From NCBI RefSeq assembly GCF_014235845.1, contig NZ_JACJUQ010000004.1, forward strand, positions 124,001 to 188,000: a stretch of DNA of 64,000 bases. The letters are read 5' to 3'. The stretch comes from Pontivivens nitratireducens (GTDB lineage: Bacteria > Pseudomonadota > Alphaproteobacteria > Rhodobacterales > Rhodobacteraceae). Of the stretch, positions 11,051-18,824 are shown in pieces; positions within the stretch are counted from its first letter, which is position 1, and each line of letters opens with the position of its first letter. The position numbers were made by a program, and so were the translations under genes. The notes beneath the pieces were generated by a model that worked only from the letters and a program-made list of their open reading frames with translations, had not been told where the DNA came from and ran no database searches.

Positions 11051-11129
11051 GGCGCGACACCGCCGACTCCCCCGCGATCCGCGCACCAGATGCGGGGCGG
11101 AAGGGGGACGGGATATGCGGTGTCGCGCC
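11051..11129. repeat. Long interrupted inverted repeat downstream of pccA
   Basis: Arms GGCGCGACACCGC (11051-11063) and GCGGTGTCGCGCC (11117-11129) are perfect 13-bp reverse complements. The 53-nt interior contains a second pair (CCCCGC and GCGGGG). It begins 8 bp past the pccA stop. No T-run follows, so it is not a textbook intrinsic terminator. It could protect or end the pccA transcript, or be a REP-like element. Confidence 0.6.
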
Positions 11130-11136
11130 GGTCACG

Positions 11137-13131
11137 TCACTCGAATTCCATGATGACGGCATCCACGGCAAGGCTGTCACCCGGTTCGGCCTTGATGGCG
11201 GAAACAACCCCCTTGCGCTCAGCCCGCAGGACATTCTCCATCTTCATGGCCTCGACGGTGCAAAGCGCCTGCCCCTCCTGCACCTCATCGCCCTCGGCCA
11301 CGGCGATGGACATGACCAGACCGGGCATGGGGCACAGCAGCATCTTGGATGTATCAGGCGGCAGCTTCTCGGGCATCAGCGCTGCAAGCTCGGCCACCCG
11401 GGGCGAGCGGATGAAGACCTTGCGAGAGGCACCGCGCCACGCGATGCGATAGCCGTCGGTGATCCGCGTGACCTTCAGCGGCATGGGCACACCATCGACC
11501 GCAGCGTCGATCATCACATCGCCGGGACGCCATTTCGTCAGGTCAATGGTCAGGGTCGCGCCGTCGATGGTCACCTTGAACAACCAATCGCCCGCATCGG
11601 TGACGGTGACGGGGCGGCTGTCGCCCGACATTTGCACCACCCAGTCCGCACCGGGTTTGTATTCGCGTCCCTCCATCGCGCCGGACACCTGCCCCGCGCG
11701 CCGCTGGCGCACCAGATGACAGGCCGCGGCGACGGCGGACAGGCGGGTTGCGTCGGTATCGGCCAGGGCCGCGCCCTCGAACCCCTCGGGGTATTCCTCC
11801 TCGATAAAGGCGGTGGTGATATTGCCCGAAACGAAACGCGGGTGATCCATCACGGCGGACAGGAACGGCAGGTTGTGGCCGATGCCGTCCACCTCGAACC
11901 GGTCGAGCGCGCCGCGCATCTCCTCGATCGCGGCCTCACGGGTCGCGCCCCAGGAACACAGCTTGGCGATCATCGGATCGTAAAAGCGGCTGATCTCACC
12001 TCCCTCATAGACGCCGGTATCGTTGCGCACGCGTCGCTCGATTTCCTGCGGGGGGCGGTAGCGGGTCAGACGCCCGATGGAGGGCAGGAAGTTGCGGAAC
12101 GGATCCTCGGCATAAAGGCGGCTCTCGATGGCCCAGCCGTCCAGCTTCACGTCGTCCTGCTGGATTTCGAGATGCTCGCCATAGGCGACGCGGATCATCT
12201 GTTCGACCAGATCGACGCCGGTAATCAGCTCCGTCACGGGGTGTTCCACCTGCAAGCGGGTGTTCATTTCCAGGAAGTAGAAATTGCGGTCGCCATCGAC
12301 GATGAACTCGACGGTGCCGGCAGAGCAATAATCCACCGCCTTGGCCAACGCGACGGATTGCTCACCCATCGCCTTGCGCGTCGCCTCGTCCAGAAATGGC
12401 GAGGGGGCTTCCTCGATGACCTTCTGGTTGCGGCGCTGAATGGAACATTCACGCTCACCCAGATAGATGCAGTTGCCATGCTTGTCGCCCAGCACCTGTA
12501 TTTCGATATGGCGGGGCTGGGTCACGAATTTCTCGATGAAGATACGGTCGTCACCGAAGGAATTTGCCGCCTCCGATTTGGACAAAGCGAAACCCTCGCG
12601 CGCCTCGTCGTCGTTCCAGGCAATGCGCATCCCCTTGCCGCCGCCGCCCGCGGATGCCTTGATCATCACCGGATAGCCGACCTCGCCCGCGATTTTCGCG
12701 GCGTGTTCGGCATCGTCGATCAGGCCCATATAGCCGGGAACGGTGGACACGCCGGCCTCCGCCGCCAGTTTCTTGGACGTGATCTTGTCGCCCATCGCCT
12801 CGATCGCGCCGACGGGCGGTCCGATAAAGGCGACGTTCGCGGCGGCCAGCGCCTCGGCAAATTCGGCGCGTTCGGACAGGAAGCCATAGCCGGGATGCAC
12901 GGCCTCTGCCCCGGTCTGGCGGATCGCCTCCATGATCTTGTCGATCACGATATAGGACTGATTGGCCGGCGGCGGCCCAATATGCACGGCCTCGTCCGCC
13001 ATCTGGACGTGCAGCGCGTCACGATCCGCATCGGAATAGACCGCGACGGTCGCGATCCCCATCTTGCGGGCGGTCTTGATGACGCGACAGGCGATCTCGC
13101 CCCGGTTGGCGATGAGGATTTTCTTGAACAT
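11137..13131 (-). CDS. pccA: Propionyl-CoA carboxylase alpha subunit (biotin carboxylase plus biotin carrier)
   Basis: Carboxylates biotin with ATP and bicarbonate for PccB; the pair makes methylmalonyl-CoA from propionyl-CoA. In 664 residues it has the biotin carboxylase domain (FKKILIANRGEIACR at the start, GGGGKGMRI in the ATP-grasp, EMNTRLQVEHPVTE), a middle subunit-contact region, and the C-terminal carrier domain with V-E-A-M-K-M-E-N, biotinylated Lys near residue 630. Several small genes separate it from pccB, and the nearest (59 codons) ends 44 bp upstream, so pccA probably belongs to their transcript. The Shine-Dalgarno is poor (GAAAGATC). Confidence 0.96.
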   Translation of the reverse strand: MFKKILIANRGEIACRVIKTARKMGIATVAVYSDADRDALHVQMADEAVHIGPPPANQSYIVIDKIMEAIRQTGAEAVHPGYGFLSERAEFAEALAAANVAFIGPPVGAIEAMGDKITSKKLAAEAGVSTVPGYMGLIDDAEHAAKIAGEVGYPVMIKASAGGGGKGMRIAWNDDEAREGFALSKSEAANSFGDDRIFIEKFVTQPRHIEIQVLGDKHGNCIYLGERECSIQRRNQKVIEEAPSPFLDEATRKAMGEQSVALAKAVDYCSAGTVEFIVDGDRNFYFLEMNTRLQVEHPVTELITGVDLVEQMIRVAYGEHLEIQQDDVKLDGWAIESRLYAEDPFRNFLPSIGRLTRYRPPQEIERRVRNDTGVYEGGEISRFYDPMIAKLCSWGATREAAIEEMRGALDRFEVDGIGHNLPFLSAVMDHPRFVSGNITTAFIEEEYPEGFEGAALADTDATRLSAVAAACHLVRQRRAGQVSGAMEGREYKPGADWVVQMSGDSRPVTVTDAGDWLFKVTIDGATLTIDLTKWRPGDVMIDAAVDGVPMPLKVTRITDGYRIAWRGASRKVFIRSPRVAELAALMPEKLPPDTSKMLLCPMPGLVMSIAVAEGDEVQEGQALCTVEAMKMENVLRAERKGVVSAIKAEPGDSLAVDAVIMEFE

Positions 13132-13175
13132 GAGCAGATCTTTCGTTCAGGCAGACAGGAGTTGCGGACAGGCGA

Positions 13176-13355
13176 TCAATTGACGGGCACGCTGGCCCCA
13201 AGGCCCACGCCGCCGACAGAACCGCCCAGGTTGAGATTTACCCCACCCGGCCCCACGCCGATGCCCGCACTCGTGCAGGCCGTCAGCATCGACAGGGTGA
13301 GAAAGAGAGTGAAGAAGCGAAGCACGGGGCCTCGCAGGATTTGGATCGAAAACAT
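13176..13355 (-). CDS. Small Gly-rich lipoprotein (59 aa)
   Basis: 59 residues with a lipoprotein signal: an N-terminal Arg, a hydrophobic core and lipobox L-T-A-C at residues 24-27. The mature tail is almost only Gly, Val, Asn, Leu and Ser (repeats of the GVGPGGVNLNLGG type), so it is probably a small membrane-anchored peptide. Its ATG follows the previous tiny gene after 3 bp, and pccA starts 44 bp downstream. No family recognised. It is supported by the lipobox and by operon-like packing. Confidence 0.55.
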   Translation of the reverse strand: MFSIQILRGPVLRFFTLFLTLSMLTACTSAGIGVGPGGVNLNLGGSVGGVGLGASVPVN

Positions 13356-13358
13356 GAG

Positions 13359-13511
13359 CTAGCCCCCCGGCACAATGGCGCCGACGGCAGTCGAGCCGAC
13401 ATCTGCCGCCACGCTGATGCCTTTGCCGACAGCGGAAATGCCAGCGCCCGCCACAGATATGACAGTGCACCCGCCGAGCGACAGCGACATGAGGAACAGC
13501 CCCGCGCGCAT
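13359..13511 (-). CDS. Very small lipoprotein (50 aa)
   Basis: 50 residues. The N-terminus MRAGLFLMSLSLGGC is a short lipoprotein signal with lipobox L-G-G-C (Cys15); the rest is rich in Gly, Ala, Val and Ser (VAGAGISAVGKGISVAADVG), as in small glycine-zipper proteins. The ATG overlaps the stop of the 114-codon gene in TGATG form, so translation is probably coupled, and the next lipoprotein gene starts 3 bp after this one ends. Confidence 0.6.
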   Translation of the reverse strand: MRAGLFLMSLSLGGCTVISVAGAGISAVGKGISVAADVGSTAVGAIVPGG

Positions 13512-13855
13512 CAGATGAAAATATCGGGAAAGTTGCGGCGGGCGACATCCATGTCCACCCGCAACAACGCTTCGTAGGAGGCGGGGTCGAACGGCTCCTC
13601 AGCGGGAACCACCTCCCGACCGAACAGCCAGGACAGGCGACCCGCATCCAGATTGCCACGCTCGAACGGTTCATCGCCAAACGCTTCGATCAGGGCGGCA
13701 AGGAACCCCTCGTCTGCCTCCAGATCAGGTTTGCGGCGGTCGCGATACCGCTCCCGCGCCTTGATCTCCGTGATGCCCTTCGTGGCGGCACGGCGAATCG
13801 TGAATTGATAGTCCGTGCCGCGCAAACGGCCCGGAAAACCGCGATGTTTCAGCAT
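13511..13855 (-). CDS. Conserved-looking hypothetical protein in the pcc locus (114 aa)
   Basis: 114 residues, cytoplasmic, highly charged (KARERYRDRRKPDLEADEG), ending in ARRNFPDIFI. No signal peptide and no family I recognise. The ATG at 13853-13855 follows GAGGGGG; the in-frame open stretch upstream is rejected because this ATG has the ribosome site. That site lies inside a 9-bp inverted repeat (13857-13881). The gene overlaps the 50-residue lipoprotein gene downstream. Its place between pccB and pccA suggests a role tied to that locus, but nothing in the sequence shows which. Confidence 0.65.
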   Translation of the reverse strand: MLKHRGFPGRLRGTDYQFTIRRAATKGITEIKARERYRDRRKPDLEADEGFLAALIEAFGDEPFERGNLDAGRLSWLFGREVVPAEEPFDPASYEALLRVDMDVARRNFPDIFI

Positions 13856-13856
13856 T

Positions 13857-13881
13857 GCATCCCCCTCGGACGGGGGGATGC
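13857..13881. repeat. Perfect 9-bp hairpin covering a ribosome binding site
   Basis: Arms GCATCCCCC (13857-13865) and GGGGGATGC (13873-13881) with loop TCGGACG. It lies between the glycine-zipper lipoprotein gene and the 114-codon gene on the minus strand. The G-run just before the downstream ATG, its likely Shine-Dalgarno, is one arm. It may reduce translation of the next gene or end the upstream transcript; there is no T-run. Confidence 0.65.
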
Positions 13882-13888
13882 CCGCCAA

Positions 13889-14086
13889 TCAGTTGGCCGC
13901 GCCAATCCCTGCGCCAACCAGGCCGCCGACGGCTGCACCGTCCTCGACGTCGTTACCGGTTGCTTCGGCTCCGACCGCGCCAATACCTGCGCCGACTGCC
14001 GCACCCGTCGCCACTTCGCATCCTGCGACACTGGTGAGAAGCAGGAAACCGACGGCTCCTGCGCTGAGCATTTTGGAAATAGACAT
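13889..14086 (-). CDS. Glycine-zipper lipoprotein (65 aa)
   Basis: 65 residues. The signal sequence MSISKMLSAGAVGFLLLTSVAGC has lipobox V-A-G-C (Cys23). The mature part has GxxxG-type repeats (GAAVGAGIGAVGAEATG, then GLVGAGIGAAN), the signature of glycine-zipper membrane peptides. The ribosome site AGGAGGA 4 nt before the ATG is near-perfect, so strong expression is likely. It is outer- or inner-membrane anchored. The exact role is unknown. Confidence 0.78.
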   Translation of the reverse strand: MSISKMLSAGAVGFLLLTSVAGCEVATGAAVGAGIGAVGAEATGNDVEDGAAVGGLVGAGIGAAN

Positions 14087-14100
14087 TCTATCCTCCTGTC

Positions 14101-14116
14101 AGCCCCTCTAGGGGCT
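14101..14116. repeat. Short palindrome just upstream of the glycine-zipper lipoprotein
   Basis: AGCCCC (14101-14106), TCTA, GGGGCT (14111-14116): a perfect 6-bp inverted repeat a few bases before the AGGAGGA ribosome site of the lipoprotein gene at 13889-14086. It is too short and lacks a T-run for a terminator; a leader hairpin or operator is possible. The rest of the 265 bp up to 14351 shows nothing else. Confidence 0.4.
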
Positions 14117-14351
14117 TGATGAAGAGGCGATGCGCATCGAGGCCGCGCAGCGCCCCGATTGCAATCAGTCGCTGGCAGGGCCCGCACTTGGAATGGCACC
14201 GATCTTTTGATCTGTCGAACCCGACAGGACGGTGACACGACGTGCGAACATAATTTTGACCCTGTGAAACTACATGTCTCAGGGAAAAACGTTTGCGCAG
14301 GCGAACCGTTCCACAGCAGCTTAATGCGTCCTATACTGGATATCGTTGGAG

Positions 14352-14441
14352 TCATCGCGCCGCCGCCCGGATCGCATCGAGTTCACATGCGGGCACGGCG
14401 ATGGGGGCCGTGAGCAGCAAAAGGGTGAAAAGCGTCTTCAT
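14352..14441 (-). CDS. Possible 29-residue lipopeptide
   Basis: 29 codons: MKTLFTLLLLTAPIAVPAC, then ELDAIRAAAR. The N-terminus is a canonical short lipoprotein signal with a possible lipobox A-V-P-A-C (Cys19), leaving an 11-residue mature lipopeptide. A purine-rich stretch GGAGAGAGACGAGAG precedes the ATG. The very short length makes chance possible, but it stands in a run of similar small lipoprotein genes on the same strand. Confidence 0.4.
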   Translation of the reverse strand: MKTLFTLLLLTAPIAVPACELDAIRAAAR

Positions 14442-14504
14442 CTCTCGTCTCTCTCCAATGCCACCGCGCGATCGCCCCATCGGGTCGCGCGGAATGTCTG
14501 CCGT

Positions 14505-14834
14505 CTAGACGGCGGGATCGCCAAGACGCGCGTTCGTGCTCCAGCGGGCGCGACGTTCAGGATCCTCCAACAGGGCGGCGATGCGGCGCTGCACGGTCGG
14601 GGCGACAGGGCCGGACACGCGGCCCCCTGCCGTCACCATCAGCCCGCCGGGCATCGTTGCGATCCGCACCACTGGCGAAAAGCCCCGCAGCGATTGCAAT
14701 GCCCGCCACAGGTCCTGCCGGATCAGATGGGCCAGCCGCCCGCGCCGAAGCGGTGGGAAGCTGGTGCGGGCCGCCACATCGAACCGGGCGGGGCGCTGTC
14801 GGGCCAGCGTCAGGACGTCCGCGTCGCGATCCAT
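14505..14834 (-). CDS. Hypothetical protein in the pcc locus (109 aa)
   Basis: 109 residues, basic, no signal peptide. It has a central FPPLRRGRLAHLIRQDLWRAL and a C-terminal region with PTVQRRIAALLEDPERR. The ATG at 14832-14834 has GGAGGGG 8 nt upstream. It starts 17 bp after the Rho-N-like gene ends, so both may share a transcript with pccB. No family recognised. The Arg-rich helix could bind nucleic acid, but that is a guess. Confidence 0.7.
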   Translation of the reverse strand: MDRDADVLTLARQRPARFDVAARTSFPPLRRGRLAHLIRQDLWRALQSLRGFSPVVRIATMPGGLMVTAGGRVSGPVAPTVQRRIAALLEDPERRARWSTNARLGDPAV

Positions 14835-14851
14835 ATGCCAGCCCCTCCGGC

Positions 14852-15100
14852 TCACTTGCGCAAGGCCTCGATCAATTCGTCCTTGCTCATGTCCGAGCGC
14901 CCCTCGATGTCGAGCTCCTGTGCCCGATCGTACAACTCCTCTTTCGTCCACTCCTCATAAGGCGGGTTGGAGCCGCCCTTTTCAGAGGCGGAATCGCCCG
15001 CATTGGCGATCGCGGCGGCCTTGGACTTGGAATAGCCCTCGTCGCGCAGCGCCTCGTATTTCTCATCGTCCTTGATGGATTTTCCGTGGTCCTTGGTCAT
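14852..15100 (-). CDS. Rho termination factor N-terminal/SAP-like small protein (82 aa)
   Basis: 82 residues, acidic-basic and very hydrophilic. The N-terminal half (TKDHGKSIKDDEKYEALR, then GYSKSKAAAIANA) has the look of KDEL/ChaB-like stress proteins. The C-terminal half (WTKEELYDRAQELDIEGRSD, then MSKDELIEAL) is a helix-extended-helix of the Rho-N/SAP/LEM type, which often binds DNA or RNA. An excellent Shine-Dalgarno (AAGGAGGA) precedes ATG 15098-15100. It follows pccB by 33 bp on the same strand. Function unknown. Confidence 0.8.
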   Translation of the reverse strand: MTKDHGKSIKDDEKYEALRDEGYSKSKAAAIANAGDSASEKGGSNPPYEEWTKEELYDRAQELDIEGRSDMSKDELIEALRK

Positions 15101-15133
15101 GGTCCTGTCCTCCTTTCGAAACGTAGGTTTCTA

Positions 15134-16666
15134 TCAGAGTGGAATGTTGTCGTGCTTTTTCCAAGGCAGCGCCTGTTTCTTGTTGCGCAGCGAGGCAAAG
15201 GCGCGGGTCAGGCGGCGGCGGGTGGAGTGGGGCAAGATCACCTCATCGATGAAGCCCTTCTCGGCCGCCTTGAACGGATTGGCGAAGGCCTGTTCGTAAT
15301 CGGCGGTGCGCGCCGCGATCTTGTCCGGATCGCCCAGTTCGTTGCGATAGATGATCTCGACCGCGCCCTTCGCGCCCATCACGGCGATTTCTGCCGTGGG
15401 CCAGGCATAGTTCACGTCGGCCTTGATATGCTTGGACGCCATCACGTCATAGGCACCGCCATAGGCCTTGCGCGTGATGACCGTCACCTTGGGTACCGTC
15501 GCCTCACCATAGGCGAACAGCAGTTTCGCGCCGTGCTTGATGACGCCGTTCCATTCCTGCGAGGTGCCGGGCAGGAAGCCGGGCACGTCCACCAGTGTCA
15601 GCAGCGGAATCTCGAAACAGTCGCAAAAGCGCACGAAGCGCGCGGCCTTGCGGCTGGCGGCGATGTCGAGGCACCCGGCCAGCACCATAGGCTGGTTCGC
15701 GACGACGCCGACGGTGCGCCCCTCCAACCGGATGAACCCGGTCAGGATGTTCTTGGCATAGGCGGCCTGCATCTCGAAGAAATCGCCCTCATCCGCGATT
15801 TTCGTGATGAGTTCCTTCATGTCGTAGGGGGTGTTCGCGTTGTCGGGGATCAACGTGTCGAGGCTGTAATCCCCCCGGTCCGCATCGTCGAAGGAGGGGC
15901 GGACGGGCGGTTTCTCACGGTTGCTCAATGGCAGCATGTCCACCAGACGGCGCACCTCGGCCAGGGCCTCCACGTCGTTCTCATACGCGGCATCGGCAAC
16001 GGAGGACTTGGTGGTGTGGGTGGACGCGCCGCCCAGTTCCTCGGACGTTACCGTCTCATTCGTCACGGTCTTCACCACATCGGGACCGGTCACGAACATG
16101 TAGGAGCTGTCGCGCACCATGAAGATGAAGTCGGTCATCGCGGGGGAATATACCGCCCCGCCCGCGCACGGCCCCATAATGACGGAGATCTGCGGGATGA
16201 CGCCCGAGGCCTCGATATTGCGCTGGAACACCTCGGCATATCCGGCGAGGGAGGCGACCCCCTCCTGAATACGCGCGCCACCCGAATCGTTCAGACCGAT
16301 CACAGGCGCGCCGTTTTGCAGCGCCATGTCCATGATCTTGCAAATCTTCTGCGCGTGGGTTTCGGACAGGGAGCCGCCGAGGACGGTGAAATCCTGACTG
16401 AACACATAGACCTGCCGCCCATTGATCGTGCCCCAGCCGGTAACGACGCCGTCACCGGGGTATTTTTGCTGCTCCATCCCGAAATCGACCGCGCGATGCG
16501 CGACAAACATGTCGTATTCCTCGAAACTGCCCGGATCGAGCAGCACGTCCAGACGTTCGCGCGCCGTCAACTTCCCATTCTGGTGCTGCCGGTCGATCCG
16601 CGCCTGACCGCCCCCAAGGCGGGCATCTGCACGGCGTTGTTCGAGTTGATCGAGAATGTCCTTCAC
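15134..16666 (-). CDS. pccB: Propionyl-CoA carboxylase beta subunit (carboxyltransferase)
   Basis: Transfers CO2 from biotin to propionyl-CoA. The 510 residues show the two crotonase-like halves: [20 protein letters not shown]-type region with [21 protein letters not shown], then [14 protein letters not shown] and [10 protein letters not shown] in the C-terminal half. The open frame continues upstream to about 17878 without a stop, but that part is opposite pccR and meaningless. The GTG at 16664-16666 has GGAGGG upstream and gives the family length. It is divergent from pccR; operator-like repeats lie between them. PccR is known in Rhodobacter sphaeroides to control pccB. Confidence 0.97.
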   Translation of the reverse strand: MKDILDQLEQRRADARLGGGQARIDRQHQNGKLTARERLDVLLDPGSFEEYDMFVAHRAVDFGMEQQKYPGDGVVTGWGTINGRQVYVFSQDFTVLGGSLSETHAQKICKIMDMALQNGAPVIGLNDSGGARIQEGVASLAGYAEVFQRNIEASGVIPQISVIMGPCAGGAVYSPAMTDFIFMVRDSSYMFVTGPDVVKTVTNETVTSEELGGASTHTTKSSVADAAYENDVEALAEVRRLVDMLPLSNREKPPVRPSFDDADRGDYSLDTLIPDNANTPYDMKELITKIADEGDFFEMQAAYAKNILTGFIRLEGRTVGVVANQPMVLAGCLDIAASRKAARFVRFCDCFEIPLLTLVDVPGFLPGTSQEWNGVIKHGAKLLFAYGEATVPKVTVITRKAYGGAYDVMASKHIKADVNYAWPTAEIAVMGAKGAVEIIYRNELGDPDKIAARTADYEQAFANPFKAAEKGFIDEVILPHSTRRRLTRAFASLRNKKQALPWKKHDNIPL

Positions 16667-16739
16667 GGGGCCCTCCGCAAGCCTGATTTGCCCCAAGACT
16701 AGCCGGGCGAAAGGCAGCTTGAAACCAAAATAACGTGGA

Positions 16740-16787
16740 TTTGCATAGTTTATCTGATATCCACAATGCGAATTGCGAATTTGCAAA
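16740..16787. promoter_or_regulatory. Probable PccR operator between pccB and pccR
   Basis: The pccB-pccR intergenic region has one perfect TTTGCAAA palindrome (16780-16787), flanked by degenerate copies AATGCGAA (16765-16772) and ATTGCGAA (16772-16779), and TTTGCATA at 16740-16747. The R. sphaeroides PccR site is TTTGCAAA-N4-TTTGCAAA. Here the second half is degenerate and the spacing differs, so the site is assigned from one exact half plus context. Confidence 0.6.
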
Positions 16788-16801
16788 GCGGGTAAGGTGA
16801 G

Positions 16802-18181
16802 ATGGCGCGCACGAAACTCTATGCCGGGGCGAAACTCCGCGAACTGCGCAGGACGCATGAACTGACGCAAAAGGCATTCGCGGCGCGTCTGGGCGTCTCG
16901 CTCAGCTATCTCAACCAGATGGAGAACAATCACAGGCCCGTCGCCTCCTCCGTCCTGTTGGCGCTGGCGCGGGAATTCGCCTACGACATCACGACATTGG
17001 AGGCTGGTGAGGCAGAGCGCATCGCCACCGACATGCGTGAGGCCCTGGCCGACCCCGAATTCGACGACGTTCCGCAGGCGGATCTGACTCTGACCGCCAG
17101 CAATGCGCCCGCATTGGCGCGGGCCTTTCTCAAACTGCATCGGCAGCACAAGGAAACGACCGAGCGTCTCGCCACGCTGGATGAGAAGCTCGCCCATACC
17201 GGGCTGGTCCCGCAACCGTGGGAGGAGGTCCGCGACTTCTTCCACTATTGCGACAATTACATCGACGCCATTGACCGCGCGGCGGAGGGATTTGCCAGCC
17301 GCAACCTGTCCGGGCGTGACATCATGGACGACCTGACGATCTGGATGGCGGATAAAGGCATGACCTTGCGGCGCGTGTCGGGCGGGCCGGTGCGTCATTT
17401 CGATGGCACGGTGCTGACCCTGTCGGATTCGGTGAGCGTGCAGACCCAGGTGTTTCAGGCCCTGCATCAGATCGGCATGATCGCCCATGGGGAGCTGATC
17501 GACGCCACGCTGGATCTGGCGCGGTTCACCTCGGAGGGCGCACGCGCCATCGCACGGGTGGGTCTGGCGAACTATTTCGCCGGAGCGGCACAGATGCCCT
17601 ACACCCGGTTTGCAAAGGCCGCCCGCGACGCCCGGCACGATCTGGAGCGGTTGGCGAGAGATTTCGGCGCATCGATCGAGCAGGTGGCGCACCGTCTGTC
17701 CACCCTGCAACGACCGGGCGCGCGGGGGGTGCCGTTCTTTTTCGTGCGGGTGGACCCGTCGGGAACGATCACCAAGCGCCATTCCGCAACGCATCTGCAA
17801 TTCGCACGGTTCGGCGGTGCCTGTCCGTTGTGGAACGTCCATACCGCGTTTGAACGGCCCGACAGATTCCTGCGGCAACTTGCCGAAACCCCCGACGGCG
17901 TGCGCTATTTCTGCCTTTCGCGTGACGTGTCAAAACGCGGTGGCAGCTTCGACGCGCCCGTCCGCCGGCAAGCCATCGGGCTGGGCTGCGAGATCGCGCA
18001 TGCGTCCGAGCTGGTCTATGCGGACGGTATGGTCGATGGCGCGCCATCATTCGAACCGATCGGCGTCTCGTGCCGGATCTGCCCGCGCATTCAATGCCAT
18101 CAACGCGCCGTGCCGCCGCTGGAACGCCCCGTCCGTATTGATCCCGACCAGCGGGGAAGCCTGCCCTATGCGCTGGATTGA
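16802..18181 (+). CDS. pccR: Short-chain fatty acyl-CoA regulator (PccR/ScfR family)
   Basis: 459 residues. An N-terminal XRE helix-turn-helix (about residues 8-65; [12 protein letters not shown] is close to [13 protein letters not shown], with [14 protein letters not shown]) is followed by an IrrE-like domain whose zinc motif is degenerate ([13 protein letters not shown], no HExxH). The C-terminal domain carries the ScfR cysteine signature [13 protein letters not shown]. Family members sense acyl-CoA and adjust propionyl-CoA carboxylase expression. The ATG at 16802 has GGTAAGGTGAG. It is divergent from pccB, with operator-like repeats between, so it probably controls pccB and itself. Confidence 0.93.
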   Translation: MARTKLYAGAKLRELRRTHELTQKAFAARLGVSLSYLNQMENNHRPVASSVLLALAREFAYDITTLEAGEAERIATDMREALADPEFDDVPQADLTLTASNAPALARAFLKLHRQHKETTERLATLDEKLAHTGLVPQPWEEVRDFFHYCDNYIDAIDRAAEGFASRNLSGRDIMDDLTIWMADKGMTLRRVSGGPVRHFDGTVLTLSDSVSVQTQVFQALHQIGMIAHGELIDATLDLARFTSEGARAIARVGLANYFAGAAQMPYTRFAKAARDARHDLERLARDFGASIEQVAHRLSTLQRPGARGVPFFFVRVDPSGTITKRHSATHLQFARFGGACPLWNVHTAFERPDRFLRQLAETPDGVRYFCLSRDVSKRGGSFDAPVRRQAIGLGCEIAHASELVYADGMVDGAPSFEPIGVSCRICPRIQCHQRAVPPLERPVRIDPDQRGSLPYALD

Positions 18182-18245
18182 ACGCCCGTTGCGGTGATCG
18201 CGATGCGCGCCTAGGGTTCGCGCAAACTGTTAAGGGAGATACGTC

Positions 18246-18695
18246 ATGGAACTTACCGGCACCCGCCTGATCGCCGCGGATCGCGCGACCGTGTGGGCCG
18301 CGCTCAACGATCCCGAGACGTTGAAGGCCTGCATTCCCGGCTGTCAGGAACTGTCCGGCTCAGCTGATGACGGCTTCGAGGCGACGGTCGTGCAGAAGGT
18401 CGGCCCGGTAAAGGCGACCTTCAAGGGCGCCGTGACGCTGGAGGATGTGAACGCGCCCGAAAGCTATCGCATCGTGGGTGAGGGCAAGGGCGGCGCGGCA
18501 GGCTTCGCCAAGGGTCAGGCGGCCGTTGCGCTGAGCGAAACCGCCGAGGGCACGGAATTGGCCTATACCGTGGATGCGAAGGTCGGCGGCAAGCTGGCGC
18601 AGCTCGGCTCACGCATTGTGGACGGTTTCGCCAAGAAGATGGCGGACAAGTTCTTCGAGGATTTCAAGGATCACGTTGAGGGTGCCCAGATCTGA
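18246..18695 (+). CDS. CoxG-like SRPBCC protein
   Basis: 149 residues of the carbon monoxide dehydrogenase subunit G family (START/SRPBCC lipid- or ligand-binding fold): MELTGTRLIAADRATVWAAL at the start, CIPGCQEL, and a C-terminal amphipathic helix. No coxMSL genes are near, so it is a stand-alone member whose job is unclear; membrane association of Mo-enzymes is known for CoxG. The Shine-Dalgarno is GGGAGA. It lies 64 bp after pccR on the same strand. Confidence 0.88.
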   Translation: MELTGTRLIAADRATVWAALNDPETLKACIPGCQELSGSADDGFEATVVQKVGPVKATFKGAVTLEDVNAPESYRIVGEGKGGAAGFAKGQAAVALSETAEGTELAYTVDAKVGGKLAQLGSRIVDGFAKKMADKFFEDFKDHVEGAQI

Positions 18696-18824
18696 TCGCT
18701 CAGGGACAATCATTGTGGCCTGATCGGGGGGATCTGATCGAGGTCTGATCAGGAGTACCCCGCCCGAATCGCGCCGGTACAATCGCGCACTTGGCGCAGA
18801 CATGCGGCGGGTGTATCGGGACGG

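Noticed and set aside
16667-17878. N-terminal extension of pccB by about 400 codons
   Set aside because: It runs antisense through pccR; the GTG at 16664-16666 has a ribosome site and gives the family length.
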